IMG/VR virus record: IMGVR_UViG_3300030090_006763
Location: 22,552 to 66,371 of that record
Reading direction: 5' to 3' (one strand)
Source: a virus
Length of the DNA stretch: 43,820 bases
The notes beneath the pieces were generated by a model. That model searched no databases. It saw nothing but the letters and a program-made list of their open reading frames with translations, and was not told where the DNA came from. A program made the position numbers and the translations under genes. Position 1 is the first letter of the stretch; each line of letters starts with the position of its first letter. Positions 27,501 to 32,722 of the stretch are shown here, piece after piece.

Positions 27501-27602
27501 GATGGTATTAGGGAACCGGTAGTAGAGCAAGTTAGAAGTGAAGGAGAGGATGAAGATATATGCCCTCCTGATCAAGAAAATTGCAATACCTTACAATTTT
27601 AG
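21519..27602 (+). CDS. Giant multidomain surface/tail protein with beta-helix and trypsin-like protease
   Basis: 2027 residues. Order: T/P-rich start (1-32); Ig-like region (33-160); Thr linker; two copies of a 44-residue helical repeat (187-230, 277-320); Thr linker; an Ig-like domain (about 350-800) split by a charged helical insert (about 415-745); right-handed parallel beta-helix (about 810-1250); Thr linkers; helical segment (1405-1490); chymotrypsin-fold protease (about 1490-1800) with His1567 (LMADHW), Asp1601 (GADTRVLGLDEPV) and Ser1727 (KGDSGSPSF); T/P-rich acidic tail ending ICPPDQENCNTLQF. No signal peptide. Position at the end of the fibre block suggests a virion fibre or decoration. 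The protease might mature fibres or attack host surface proteins. The multidomain plan is clear; the function is inferred. Confidence 0.8.
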   Translation: MSTTPTPSQTTPSGVIPTTVPPTTTPAPVVPFNDTQVTNINFTSTSPIAGTGGKEGSYENTSGEIFVENVVLDKPYPDPLTYIVYDSNGKKDEYGDPVNFVSGETAATINEDGTSIVQINRKISAVADPTNSSGNMRMVVQLRDPNFTTKTTGESVLNTVPAISQPTTTTTTTTTSISPTVPPSIPREGDRMTQETESAITDLFRETVSKPITKQTETIVSNLSELAVKIVETPTAEEKPKFNEEQLAFIARVNQGVANTAVLPGVVSPEPAIAPVREGEQLSEESQSLISDLFREVIAGSVDNDTEKLVQNVVENAIKNTTTSTTSTTTSTTTVIPRPGDDDLGDEGDTNFIPSVVNNTPTIAVNDIKVNNSVTEDNVDITVEISNADHWNFSIDGGSTVRVNAYDLDHQLCENQSDPHPVEYINESPSQLLKELTEYFDNQENPQPESPNSGLPFDMLDPVAFWDWFYSIYEDIKRRLAERDEFIEGIGVDDQERVEGLDEPDLWDEALDEIDEALEDASADDRQVAEERSNEWAESIGRVTESILEAGKRLQSGGLTEERAAERVKQFEDFVESAEGINIGKGLFGRDVNRRTPWLNRRRLARNPEVLKEANELVRDLLEDTTLIDELDLQAGVDQLAEQLEFEAVDERLQEFGADEDTARRWKQFDEEDFEAYDKFKEQHDKRKADARRLLDRLRDGTITPEELSKLRGHIPGKSPALDEYIRRKGWINDSDLKDLIDGPSYNEPVTSASICSHDAPCDSPSRTVTLTVVPGEHNVLVTAVNSNNQPVATASSKFAVDETTNEVSSQGQLVAALQKFSTVKIVGNFDVTQTIQVPSDARIIGVNNPVIRTNTTAFSVKESNVELAGFTITKLGSTPTGVGVLVDRPKRSSTTAPSNINIHDIVFLEVGTPGLAGYSPIVVKGYNKLLPDPDSDSKIATLNKGSDPIKNIKIEFNRFVNIPNNAIDVSVVNRIDVADNNIFNTNSSARSLGNGIIFNNVTDGSVYQNSLNTVGRSGVVISGKQSSSIDVTNNIINNFGINKGDGFNAGVEITGSSGVKVSGNTITGGSNIWNSGISSNKGSSNLSITDNNVDKVRDGILLTDNSNTFNVRDNKLTNINRYGIQTYQTWSGAVNNNKITQSPTAVESFNALSKLQQRTLGLGSGVLVGESNGIQVVSNKIEGVYEEKNGDSAVLISGIYPIQDTSKTSVQIAIGEKESDVYGDNKVTDSSPQNIVAGNTHLGPGKLFSTNKGNVILVTEVTENENINVPSIATSTTPVLPTSTTPEPYLGGITTTTTTTTTDYPGKVTVIASPNTKQTQESLRTEFDTFVTENKELVSNNNVVIITPNKLDSSKGSITTSDDSTKYKGDTDTTFDTDPVVPGNTTTTTSTTPPPFTIDRIDLRTQEEIARDNYIAASLEANDAFQIIISEIEAGLIDFEEAASRSALVQSEFDVDAKKEIYENVRYTEALWKRDLSTWLSTRNASPCTKERYKTFVNLMPQDWSNQDLYWANDTIIDISGITKPGPHYDPDIGFKDNLKSVESGGVGVRKAAVLISPSHVLMADHWKYTEGQTLTWVANDGEEISRKIVSKGIKVPGADTRVLGLDEPVPDKLKIYPLPSPKSSDTYNDLLNGSLVFIGNQQRKFITGYILRQEPSYTYDPILNVGLDQSFPSIRNRNISLKFQSAIPFLNQQIPTSFTNFQPDERPSSIAAEGPELNRVVKGDSGSPSFILSPDGDIILISQHQFGGGTPKGPFFGSSTTFNFIQEYMNEISDRENLPRYTLRSIDPCTGEKIGYPGDTGTPGTTDPPGTTTTTTTSTSTSTSTTVPPTGPPTTSTTTPRLGWTTTTSTSTGYPTIFTNPPIIDTPRVFDPPNRIWTPPPWITTPPPEEPYIPALCRTPPEDPPGEEDPPEEEDTGGYTEPSDTNFVARVDSSDDVSIRVNVNQESNEPIIKIFPAPVSSLQEPFNPEFDFNTNVTKRTPTPYNFTTPDDEDGIREPVVEQVRSEGEDEDICPPDQENCNTLQF
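22014..22058 (+). repeat. Threonine linker 1 (ACN codon repeat)
   Basis: Nine consecutive Thr codons, with several ACN synonyms used, followed by Ser/Pro. It joins the first Ig-like region to the helical repeats. Confidence 0.75.
22077..22475 (+). repeat. Two-copy 44-residue protein repeat
   Basis: Copy 1 (about 22077-22208) starts REGDRMTQETESAITDLFRE; copy 2 (about 22347-22478) starts REGEQLSEESQSLISDLFRE. Both then continue with a Glu/Asn helix and precede a Thr-rich or Pro-rich stretch. The shared pattern is REG-x5-E-S-x2-I-x-DLFRE. Confidence 0.75.
22479..22520 (+). repeat. Threonine/serine linker 2
   Basis: TTTSTTSTTTSTTT encoded by ACN/TCN codons after the second helical repeat. Confidence 0.7.
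22752..23760 (+). other. Composition-shifted helical insert within an Ig-like domain
   Basis: About 335 residues of charged, helical sequence (RVEGLDEPDLWDEALDEIDE, ERAAERVKQFEDFVESAE, NRRRLARNP) lie between two halves of one Ig-like domain (ISNADHWNFSIDGG before, PSRTVTLTVVPGEHNVLVTA after). Local GC reaches 52-55% (23101-23160 and 23281-23340), against about one third outside. It also uses Trp, Arg and Glu more than the flanks. Confidence 0.65.
25341..25427 (+). repeat. Threonine/proline linker 3
   Basis: Two Thr/Pro clusters, the second with nine Thr in a row (25401-25427), between the beta-helix and the next small domain. Confidence 0.7.
25674..25697 (+). repeat. Threonine linker 4
   Basis: TTTTTSTT before a Pro cluster, ahead of the helical segment that leads into the protease. 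Confidence 0.65.
25987..26880 (+). other. Trypsin-like serine protease domain
   Basis: Residues about 1490-1788 of the giant protein. His is in the SHVLMADHW motif (codon 26217-26219; S1 consensus TAAHC), Asp in GADTRVLGLDEPV (codon 26319-26321; consensus DIALL.L..PV), Ser in GDSGSP (codon 26697-26699; consensus GDSGGP). Order and spacing fit the chymotrypsin fold (S1/S1B-like). Confidence 0.75.
26954..27085 (+). repeat. Threonine/serine/proline linker 5
   Basis: The longest low-complexity linker (TTTTTTT, then STSTSTSTT, VPPTGPPTTSTTTP, TTTTSTSTG), placed after the protease domain. Mucin-like composition. Confidence 0.72.
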
Positions 27603-27615
27603 TAATTATTAGTAA

Positions 27616-28455
27616 GTGAAAAAACTTACTATAGGTACTTGTGTGTATGATGATTATGATGGTTTATATTTCACACTGCAATCTATAAGATTAAATAATC
27701 CGGAAATTCTTGATAGGTTAGAGTTTGTTATTATTAATAATAACCCCGGGTCTGCACAAGGAAGAGAAATACCTAAATTATTAGAACAAATAAACACACC
27801 TGTAACTTACTTAGAGTTCTCTAAATATAACTCTCCATTTTTAAAAGGTAAGATATTTGATTTAGCTGAAACTGAATATGTATTAGTATTAGATTCTCAT
27901 GTTTTAATAGAACCTGGTGCTTTAAAGCGTTTATTACACTATTATGATTCAGAAAAAGATGGTGGTAATTTATTACAAGGCCCACTTCTATATGATGATT
28001 TGCAAAATATTAGTACTCATTTTGATCTATCAAAATGGGGTACAGATATGTGGGGTGTATGGTCAACAGATAAAAGAGGAATGTACAAAGACAACGAACC
28101 TTTTGAAATACCAGCACAAGGTATGGGGTTATTTTCTTGTCGCAAAGATTCTTGGCTTGGATTTAACAAAAATTTTAGAGGATTTGGCGGTGAAGAGGGT
28201 TATATACATTGCAAGTATAGAAATGCAGGTAAAAAAACTCTCTGTTTACCGTTTTTAAGATGGTTACATAGATTTAACCGACCAGATGGTCCTAAATATA
28301 TTCCTACTTTAGAAGACAGGTTTCGAAACTACATGATAGGCTTTTCCGAAATTGGTAAAGATATTAATGAAATAATAAATAGATTCGAAGATAGAATTCC
28401 TCTTAATTATATTAATAAAGTTAAGAAGGAATTAGTTAGTCTAGGTTACCCATAG
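27616..28455 (+). CDS. GT-A glycosyltransferase, GT2/GT27-like
   Basis: 279 residues, with a GTG start 13 bases after the preceding stop. N-terminal nucleotide-sugar fold: TIGTCVYDDYDGLYFTLQSI (5-24) and LEFVIINNNPGS (35-46). Metal site VLVLDSHVLIEPG (89-101) has DSH rather than DxD, as in polypeptide GalNAc-transferases. GLFSCRKDSWLGF and FRGFGGEEGYIHCKYRNAG (187-205) match the acceptor-loop region of GT2/GT27 enzymes, and WLHRF (216-220) offers a third metal ligand. It probably transfers a sugar from a UDP-sugar in the host cytoplasm. The adjacent Thr-rich giant protein is an obvious candidate acceptor; cell-surface or other glycans are alternatives. Confidence 0.82.
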   Translation: MKKLTIGTCVYDDYDGLYFTLQSIRLNNPEILDRLEFVIINNNPGSAQGREIPKLLEQINTPVTYLEFSKYNSPFLKGKIFDLAETEYVLVLDSHVLIEPGALKRLLHYYDSEKDGGNLLQGPLLYDDLQNISTHFDLSKWGTDMWGVWSTDKRGMYKDNEPFEIPAQGMGLFSCRKDSWLGFNKNFRGFGGEEGYIHCKYRNAGKKTLCLPFLRWLHRFNRPDGPKYIPTLEDRFRNYMIGFSEIGKDINEIINRFEDRIPLNYINKVKKELVSLGYP

Positions 28456-28672
28456 CAGCTTCTACTTTTAAGTCATGCTTCATTGAATGAAATCTTTCAT
28501 CTATATATTTTTGAAAAGCTAACGGTTTAATCCACTTGTCACTTTCAATATCTACTCCTTCTTTACTACCAACAACATCAAGAGCTTCAATTAAACACGC
28601 CCATCTTACTAATTCATCAAAGTCCATTTCTTTAGTAGAACCATCTTTGAGTTTAAATTTATATTTCTTCAT
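28436..28672 (-). CDS. Hypothetical protein, 78 aa
   Basis: Small protein with an N-terminal beta hairpin (YKFKLKDGSTKEMDFDELVRW) followed by a helix and a charged C-terminus. No known family recognised. It converges on the glycosyltransferase with a 20-base overlap of coding ends. Upstream is TATAAT, 10 bases before the ATG, inside the 13-mer shared with the gene at 1003-1269, so it is probably early or middle rather than late. Confidence 0.6.
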   Translation of the reverse strand: MKKYKFKLKDGSTKEMDFDELVRWACLIEALDVVGSKEGVDIESDKWIKPLAFQKYIDERFHSMKHDLKVEAAMGNLD

Positions 28673-28680
28673 AATATATA

Positions 28681-28693
28681 ATATTATAGTTCC
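28681..28693 (-). promoter_or_regulatory. Candidate early/middle promoter, GGAACTATAATAT
   Basis: Minus-strand copy of the 13-mer also found at 1279-1291. It contains TATAAT and partly overlaps the end of the upstream gene. Confidence 0.45.
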
Positions 28694-29121
28694 GTTCCTT
28701 GCTTATATTCTGATGTTATTTCAACATCTTTCGAAGGTATGGTAGCAGGTTTATCTAAATCTACCGGCTGTGTTAATAAGGTAGGTAAAATAGATATATT
28801 TATATTGTATTCATTATTACATTTTTCACAAAAATAGGAATTCTCTATATTAGGAAAAATGTTTTCTGTAAAAGAATAATTACCACAAGGACAATCTATT
28901 TTAACTTCACTTAGACTTAGTAATTGTTCTAATTCTCCTTCAAACTCTTGAGTTAAAGCCTGTGTCTTATTAATCTTAAAAGAAGAGTATACGAATGATA
29001 TTACAAATTGCAGCACAAAGGTTAAAGCTACTGCTTCAAAAAATCCAATAATATTGCGTAATGCAAATCCAAATAATAAAGATACTATAAAAGTAATAAA
29101 AATTGACCTTAAGACAGTCAT
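28684..29121 (-). CDS. Membrane protein with CxC/CxxC zinc-ribbon-like motif
   Basis: 145 residues. Two hydrophobic segments (about 4-22 and 26-48) predict two membrane helices. Then comes a short helix and a cytosolic-type domain with Cys77 and Cys79 (DCPCGNYSF) and Cys98 and Cys101 (FCEKCNNEY), a pair of knuckles that could bind one zinc. The C-terminal tail is Thr/Pro-rich. Start overlaps the end of the upstream gene by 4 bases, so it is coupled to it. Function unknown; an inner-membrane role such as host takeover or lysis control is possible but not shown. Confidence 0.65.
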   Translation of the reverse strand: MTVLRSIFITFIVSLLFGFALRNIIGFFEAVALTFVLQFVISFVYSSFKINKTQALTQEFEGELEQLLSLSEVKIDCPCGNYSFTENIFPNIENSYFCEKCNNEYNINISILPTLLTQPVDLDKPATIPSKDVEITSEYKQGTEL

Positions 29122-29444
29122 ATAGCTATTTTAGCTATATCTTCTGGAATATCCAGTATTAATTCGTTAATTTGATCTATTTTACTGTTAATATTTTCTA
29201 TTGATCCGTTAGGTACATCAGGATTATCTATTGCTCTAGCGAGCATATTTCGTAATTCCGCTAAACAAACAAAGGTATTACCAAGAAGTTCATTAATATG
29301 CTGTACCTCGTGTGGTAAAATAGGTGGAGCTTTTTGGTGTTTTTCATTATCTTTGTACATAGATATTTGATCTTGTACATTCATATGAAATGATATAGGT
29401 TTATCTTCTGGCCCTACACTGTAAGGAAATTCTGGTCCATCCAT
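29118..29444 (-). CDS. Hypothetical protein, 108 aa, helical
   Basis: Not recognised. The first 40 residues are Pro-rich and flexible (GPEFPYSVGPEDKPISF). From about residue 43 the protein is helical with a leucine/isoleucine heptad flavour (HEVQHINELLGNTFVCLAELRNML, INSKIDQINELILDI), suggesting a coiled-coil oligomer. First gene of a two-gene unit with the membrane protein (4-base overlap). A CATAAATA motif 5 bases upstream marks it as late. Confidence 0.65.
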   Translation of the reverse strand: MDGPEFPYSVGPEDKPISFHMNVQDQISMYKDNEKHQKAPPILPHEVQHINELLGNTFVCLAELRNMLARAIDNPDVPNGSIENINSKIDQINELILDIPEDIAKIAI

Positions 29445-29449
29445 GTAAT

Positions 29450-29457
29450 TATTTATG
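29450..29457 (-). promoter_or_regulatory. Late-type promoter motif CATAAATA (minus)
   Basis: Ends 5 bases before the ATG at 29444. Together with the plus-strand motif at 29464-29471 it makes a back-to-back late promoter pair in a 32-base gap. Confidence 0.6.
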
Positions 29458-29463
29458 CTAGAG

Positions 29464-29471
29464 ACTAAATA
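29464..29471 (+). promoter_or_regulatory. Late-type promoter motif ACTAAATA (plus)
   Basis: Ends 5 bases before the ATG at 29477. Confidence 0.55.
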
Positions 29472-29476
29472 ATTTT

Positions 29477-29914
29477 ATGCATAAGTTTGAAAGACGTTTT
29501 TTTAAATCCCTTAATGAACAAGCTGAAGAAGAAAGAGCAGCTTTTGAAGCAGAGTTGGATGATAGTACAGAAGCTGGTGATTTTGATGTAGATGTTGAAG
29601 TCGATGAAGTTGCTGTTGAAGAAGATCCTAATGTAAAAGCTGCTCAAGCTGTTAGTGAACGTAACGCAGCTATGAGAACACAGCTTGAAGGTTGGGTTAG
29701 TGAGATTGAACGGTTTCTAGATTACTTAAACGGATCAACTCCAGATTCTATTCAAACTTTGTTAGCTAATGCTGAACCTGATACAATCTTTGATCGTATG
29801 AAAGCTTCTGAACAGCGTAAAATTGCTAGAGTTGCTACAGAGCTTGCTGCTCTAAATGAGTCATTTAAAGGGTATATCGCTCAAACCGGAAATGCTCAGT
29901 TTAAGTACGTTTGA
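29477..29914 (+). CDS. Acidic helical protein, 145 aa, probable late gene
   Basis: Begins MHKFERRFFKSLNEQ, a basic amphipathic helix, followed by a strongly acidic stretch (DDSTEAGDFDVDVEVDEVAVEEDP, about 28-51) and a helical C-terminal half (QLEGWVSEIERFLDYLNG, KIARVATELAALNESFKGYI). No enzyme motif. It is one of only two plus-strand genes in the replication region and carries its own late-type motif and a strong terminator. A prohead-core or other head-assembly role would fit composition and timing, but this is inference only. Confidence 0.7.
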   Translation: MHKFERRFFKSLNEQAEEERAAFEAELDDSTEAGDFDVDVEVDEVAVEEDPNVKAAQAVSERNAAMRTQLEGWVSEIERFLDYLNGSTPDSIQTLLANAEPDTIFDRMKASEQRKIARVATELAALNESFKGYIAQTGNAQFKYV

Positions 29915-30957
29915 TTTCGATACTTTTTAATCTCAGACAATCTCACAATACCTTCGATTCCATCGAAGGTATTTTTTTCTATAAAGCTCCACTTAATTTC
30001 ATCTATCTTACAAGCAATAGCTATATCATTAAAGTCTTTAAATCTTTTACCAAACTTCTCTGGCCATATAAACACCCTCTCCCCTTGTTTGAGTAATACT
30101 TCAGACTTTACTAATGATGCTTGATCAACCCACTGTGAATCAAGTATCCACGTCTTATCATACCATTTAAGCGTTGTATTTAACTGCTCTTCCTGTCGTT
30201 GCGTAAAAGATCTACCACGTTCAGTAATACCCGCCACAGCAATAGAGTTCTTCGTAAAGAATGCATTAATAGGTCCTTCAAAAATATAAACACAATCGTG
30301 ATCACTACTTACACGGTCAATATTAAAGAGAGTTTTTTCAGCATTTACCTTTCCTAAATATTTTGGTTTGACTTTATTATCTTTGTTTAGGACTGTCCTT
30401 GTTTGATAGAACTCAATTTCATCATTCTCATTAAAGAAAGGTATAACAAGTCTATTCTTATGTACCATGTCATTTAATGATACATATAACGCTGAGGGTT
30501 TATTAACAGCAGTATCTAATCGACGTTCTTTAATTAAATGTTTAACAGCCGTAACAACGCTGCTGCTACTATAAAAGTCAAGCTGAAGCTCGTCAGACAA
30601 ATTAATACTATCCTTAGGTAAGGTAGTGACTTTAAAGTTCGGTTTAGTATCTTCACTTCTATCAATAATATCTTCAGCATCCGGAACATGATCTTTTAAT
30701 TCTTTAATTATATCTTTATCTGTAGTGCCTGATACCTCTTTTATCCATCTCAACGGCTTACCAGACCATCCACAGTTATGACAAAATATATTTTCATTTT
30801 TAGGTATATAATAACATCGTCTCTTTTTACCTAACGACTTACCTTCTCTGCATATAGGGCAACTACACTGATAGACGTTATTAAATTTGTTATACTTAGG
30901 ATAGAAACCAAGCTCAAAAAATTTTAGTATAACAAAATCTTCAGGAAGCGATATCAT
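29896..30957 (-). CDS. 61: DNA primase gp61
   Basis: 353 residues, close to T4 gp61 (342). The N-terminal zinc-binding domain has Cys33, Cys36 (SCPIC), Cys59 and Cys62 (CHNCGW). The core shows the TOPRIM pattern: VIPFFNENDEIEFYQTR, then YIFEGPINAFFT with the catalytic Glu, and KTWILDSQW with the Asp. It makes RNA primers for lagging-strand synthesis together with the gp41 helicase. The start overlaps the upstream exonuclease gene by 17 bases. Its 3' end overlaps the plus-strand gene ending at 29914 and contains, in antisense, that gene's terminator. Confidence 0.85.
   Translation of the reverse strand: MISLPEDFVILKFFELGFYPKYNKFNNVYQCSCPICREGKSLGKKRRCYYIPKNENIFCHNCGWSGKPLRWIKEVSGTTDKDIIKELKDHVPDAEDIIDRSEDTKPNFKVTTLPKDSINLSDELQLDFYSSSSVVTAVKHLIKERRLDTAVNKPSALYVSLNDMVHKNRLVIPFFNENDEIEFYQTRTVLNKDNKVKPKYLGKVNAEKTLFNIDRVSSDHDCVYIFEGPINAFFTKNSIAVAGITERGRSFTQRQEEQLNTTLKWYDKTWILDSQWVDQASLVKSEVLLKQGERVFIWPEKFGKRFKDFNDIAIACKIDEIKWSFIEKNTFDGIEGIVRLSEIKKYRNQTYLN
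29948..29978 (+). terminator. Rho-independent terminator inside the primase 3' coding end
   Basis: ATACCTTCGAT, three-base loop TCC, ATCGAAGGTAT: an 11-bp perfect stem followed by six further T. It would end plus-strand transcription of the 29477 gene. It lies within, and antisense to, the primase C-terminal codons (the FDGIEGI region). Confidence 0.85.
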
Positions 30958-31825
30958 TTAACTTATTATATAAGCTTTTCATAAAAAACAAATTATGCCA
31001 ATCTTCTTTTTTATCTAAAATTCTTTTAAAGGAATATTCTTCACAATATTCAAGAAATACTTTATATGAAGGATCAACTTTAACTGCTAATTGATCTTTA
31101 TAGTATTGTGATTCTTCAGGTAAAGATTCATACTTATCTAAACAAAAAATATCTACGTTTCGTTTGAATATTTCTCGCTGCTTTTCATCTAACGTAAATC
31201 CTGGATCTTCAAAATACTTCTTAACGGATGCTTTACCAAACTTCGGTATACCGGGAACGTTATCTGACTTATCCCCTGTTAAACATTTTGCAGTAAACCA
31301 TTGCTCAACATCTTTGTATCCTGTCTGTTCTTTGAAATTAACCTCTTCAAAGAATCTTTTACGTATTGGATCATATAAAGTACACTCAGAACTAACTAAT
31401 TGCAGAAAATCTCTATCAACTGAAATAATTACTTTCGATCCCTCATGCTCTCTACAAATGTATGCAACAATATCATCTGCTTCAAGCTCACGAGGAAAGA
31501 TAGAGTTAATACCCATAGAGTATAGTATAGACTTTATGACCTCATTATTTTGATGAGGTGAAGGATCTTTAGATCTATTACCTTTATATTCTTTAAGTAT
31601 ACTCTTTCGTATATTGGGTTTATAATCTTGCTTTTCGTCCCATACAAATATTGTAGTATCCGGAACAAACTGTTTTACGTAGGAGCTAACCGCATTAAGC
31701 GTAAAGTATATATGTAAGTTACTTACCTGATAATCAGAATGATTTTTAGTCTTTTTTGACTGAACTTTTGCTGTATGAAATGTTCGGTGTATTAAATTGT
31801 TGCCGTCTATTATCAGAGTTTTCAT
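30941..31825 (-). CDS. rnh: 5'-3' exonuclease / RNase H (FEN family)
   Basis: 294 residues (T4 RNase H: 305). Metal-binding FEN residues are visible: Asp7 in LIIDGNNLIHR, ELEADDIVAYI (113-123), SVDRDF (135-140) and the helix-hairpin-helix TGDKSDNVPGIPKFG (183-197). The enzyme removes RNA primers and adjacent DNA from Okazaki fragments. It overlaps the downstream primase (17 bases) and the upstream small gene (80 bases), so the three form a tight lagging-strand unit. The ATG at 31825 gives the expected N-terminus starting directly with the first motif. Confidence 0.86.
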   Translation of the reverse strand: MKTLIIDGNNLIHRTFHTAKVQSKKTKNHSDYQVSNLHIYFTLNAVSSYVKQFVPDTTIFVWDEKQDYKPNIRKSILKEYKGNRSKDPSPHQNNEVIKSILYSMGINSIFPRELEADDIVAYICREHEGSKVIISVDRDFLQLVSSECTLYDPIRKRFFEEVNFKEQTGYKDVEQWFTAKCLTGDKSDNVPGIPKFGKASVKKYFEDPGFTLDEKQREIFKRNVDIFCLDKYESLPEESQYYKDQLAVKVDPSYKVFLEYCEEYSFKRILDKKEDWHNLFFMKSLYNKLNDIAS

Positions 31826-32060
31826 TTTTTTTGTATTGAGCTTCTATAACAGAATAAACCTTTTTAGGTAGTTTTTCTACAAATTTAATTATATGATTGT
31901 TCCTTCCGTTATCAAATGACTCTCTCGGAACTTTAATATTTTCCATTTGTGGTAGGATGAGACAACCAATACTCTCATCTTCTAGTTTTACGATAGCAAA
32001 CATTTTACCAACAAAGTCACCTGTTTGTACAGCATATATATCTCTTTTACAATATTTCAT
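31746..32060 (-). CDS. Hypothetical protein, 104 aa
   Basis: The first 75 residues look like a small folded beta-rich domain (FVGKMFAIVKLEDESIGCLILPQMENIKVPRESF). The last 30 are basic and disordered (NNRRQQFNTPNISYSKSSVKKD). That tail lies in the 80-base overlap with the exonuclease gene, so its composition may be set by the overlap. Family not recognised; the conserved-looking body and position among lagging-strand genes suggest a replication-linked accessory. Confidence 0.65.
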   Translation of the reverse strand: MKYCKRDIYAVQTGDFVGKMFAIVKLEDESIGCLILPQMENIKVPRESFDNGRNNHIIKFVEKLPKKVYSVIEAQYKKNENSDNRRQQFNTPNISYSKSSVKKD

Positions 32061-32376
32061 CCGGACCTTGTGGATTGATACCTTTTATAGAATGCACTTC
32101 AGAAGCAAAATATTTTAAGAGAAAGGAATTTAGCGCTTCTACTTTTTGAGGAGTTGAAGCGGCTTTTATATCTACGTGATTTCCATTAAAATCATATCCA
32201 AGTAGTATATAACTATCCATGTACTCACTAATAATAGTTGATAACCTATATGCTAGTTCTTTTTTTCTCTTAAAGATTTTCTTGTCTTTAATATTCTCCT
32301 TTAACGCACGCTCGATAATCTCTCTTAATTCATCATCATCTTCATCGTGATAATCCGGATTATCTTTATCATTCAT
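32047..32376 (-). CDS. Hypothetical protein, 109 aa
   Basis: N-terminal 25 residues are acidic (DNPDYHDEDDDELREI); the rest is helical then beta (ELAYRLSTIISEYMDSYILLGYDFNGNHVDI, NSFLLKYFASEV). Not recognised. It has its own late-type motif 5 bases upstream, and it overlaps the next gene by 14 bases. It could give the exonuclease-primase unit a late promoter. Confidence 0.62.
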   Translation of the reverse strand: MNDKDNPDYHDEDDDELREIIERALKENIKDKKIFKRKKELAYRLSTIISEYMDSYILLGYDFNGNHVDIKAASTPQKVEALNSFLLKYFASEVHSIKGINPQGPDEIL

Positions 32377-32380
32377 ATTA

Positions 32381-32722
32381 TTATTTATTCAAAAAAGTAT
32401 CATTGTTTTTTTGTCTAACACCAGAACTAAGTAGACGCTGTACTACAACTTCAATTGAGTCTGTTTTTAAGCTAAAATTACTTTTGAACCTTTGGTTTCC
32501 ATCTTCAAAGCTAAACAAGTATTCTCCCTTAAAAGGAGTATTTTCAAAACATGTAATATAAACTGAAGCTCCTGATGGGTCAACTAACACAGTCCATTTA
32601 CGGGGATCGGATTCGCCATACTTAGTAAAAATTCGTAAAGTAACAAAGTCATTATCTTTAAGGCGCTTAATAAAGTACCCAGGAGTTTTAAGTTTATTCT
32701 TTTTTTGCTGATTGGTAGTCAT
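32381..32722 (-). CDS. Hypothetical protein downstream of the sliding clamp, 113 aa
   Basis: Compact protein: basic N-terminus (TTNQQKKNKLKTPGYFIKRLK), then strands FVTLRIFTKYGE, KWTVLVDPSGASVYITCFEN and GEYLFSFEDGNQRF, and a C-terminal helix (SIEVVVQRLLSSG). I do not recognise a named family. It starts within the stop of gp45 (TAATG overlap), so translation is coupled to the clamp, suggesting a replication or late-transcription partner. Confidence 0.65.
   Translation of the reverse strand: MTTNQQKKNKLKTPGYFIKRLKDNDFVTLRIFTKYGESDPRKWTVLVDPSGASVYITCFENTPFKGEYLFSFEDGNQRFKSNFSLKTDSIEVVVQRLLSSGVRQKNNDTFLNK
32382..32389 (-). promoter_or_regulatory. Late-type promoter motif AATAAATA
   Basis: Ends 5 bases before the ATG at 32376 and overlaps the 3' end of the upstream gene. 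Confidence 0.5.
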
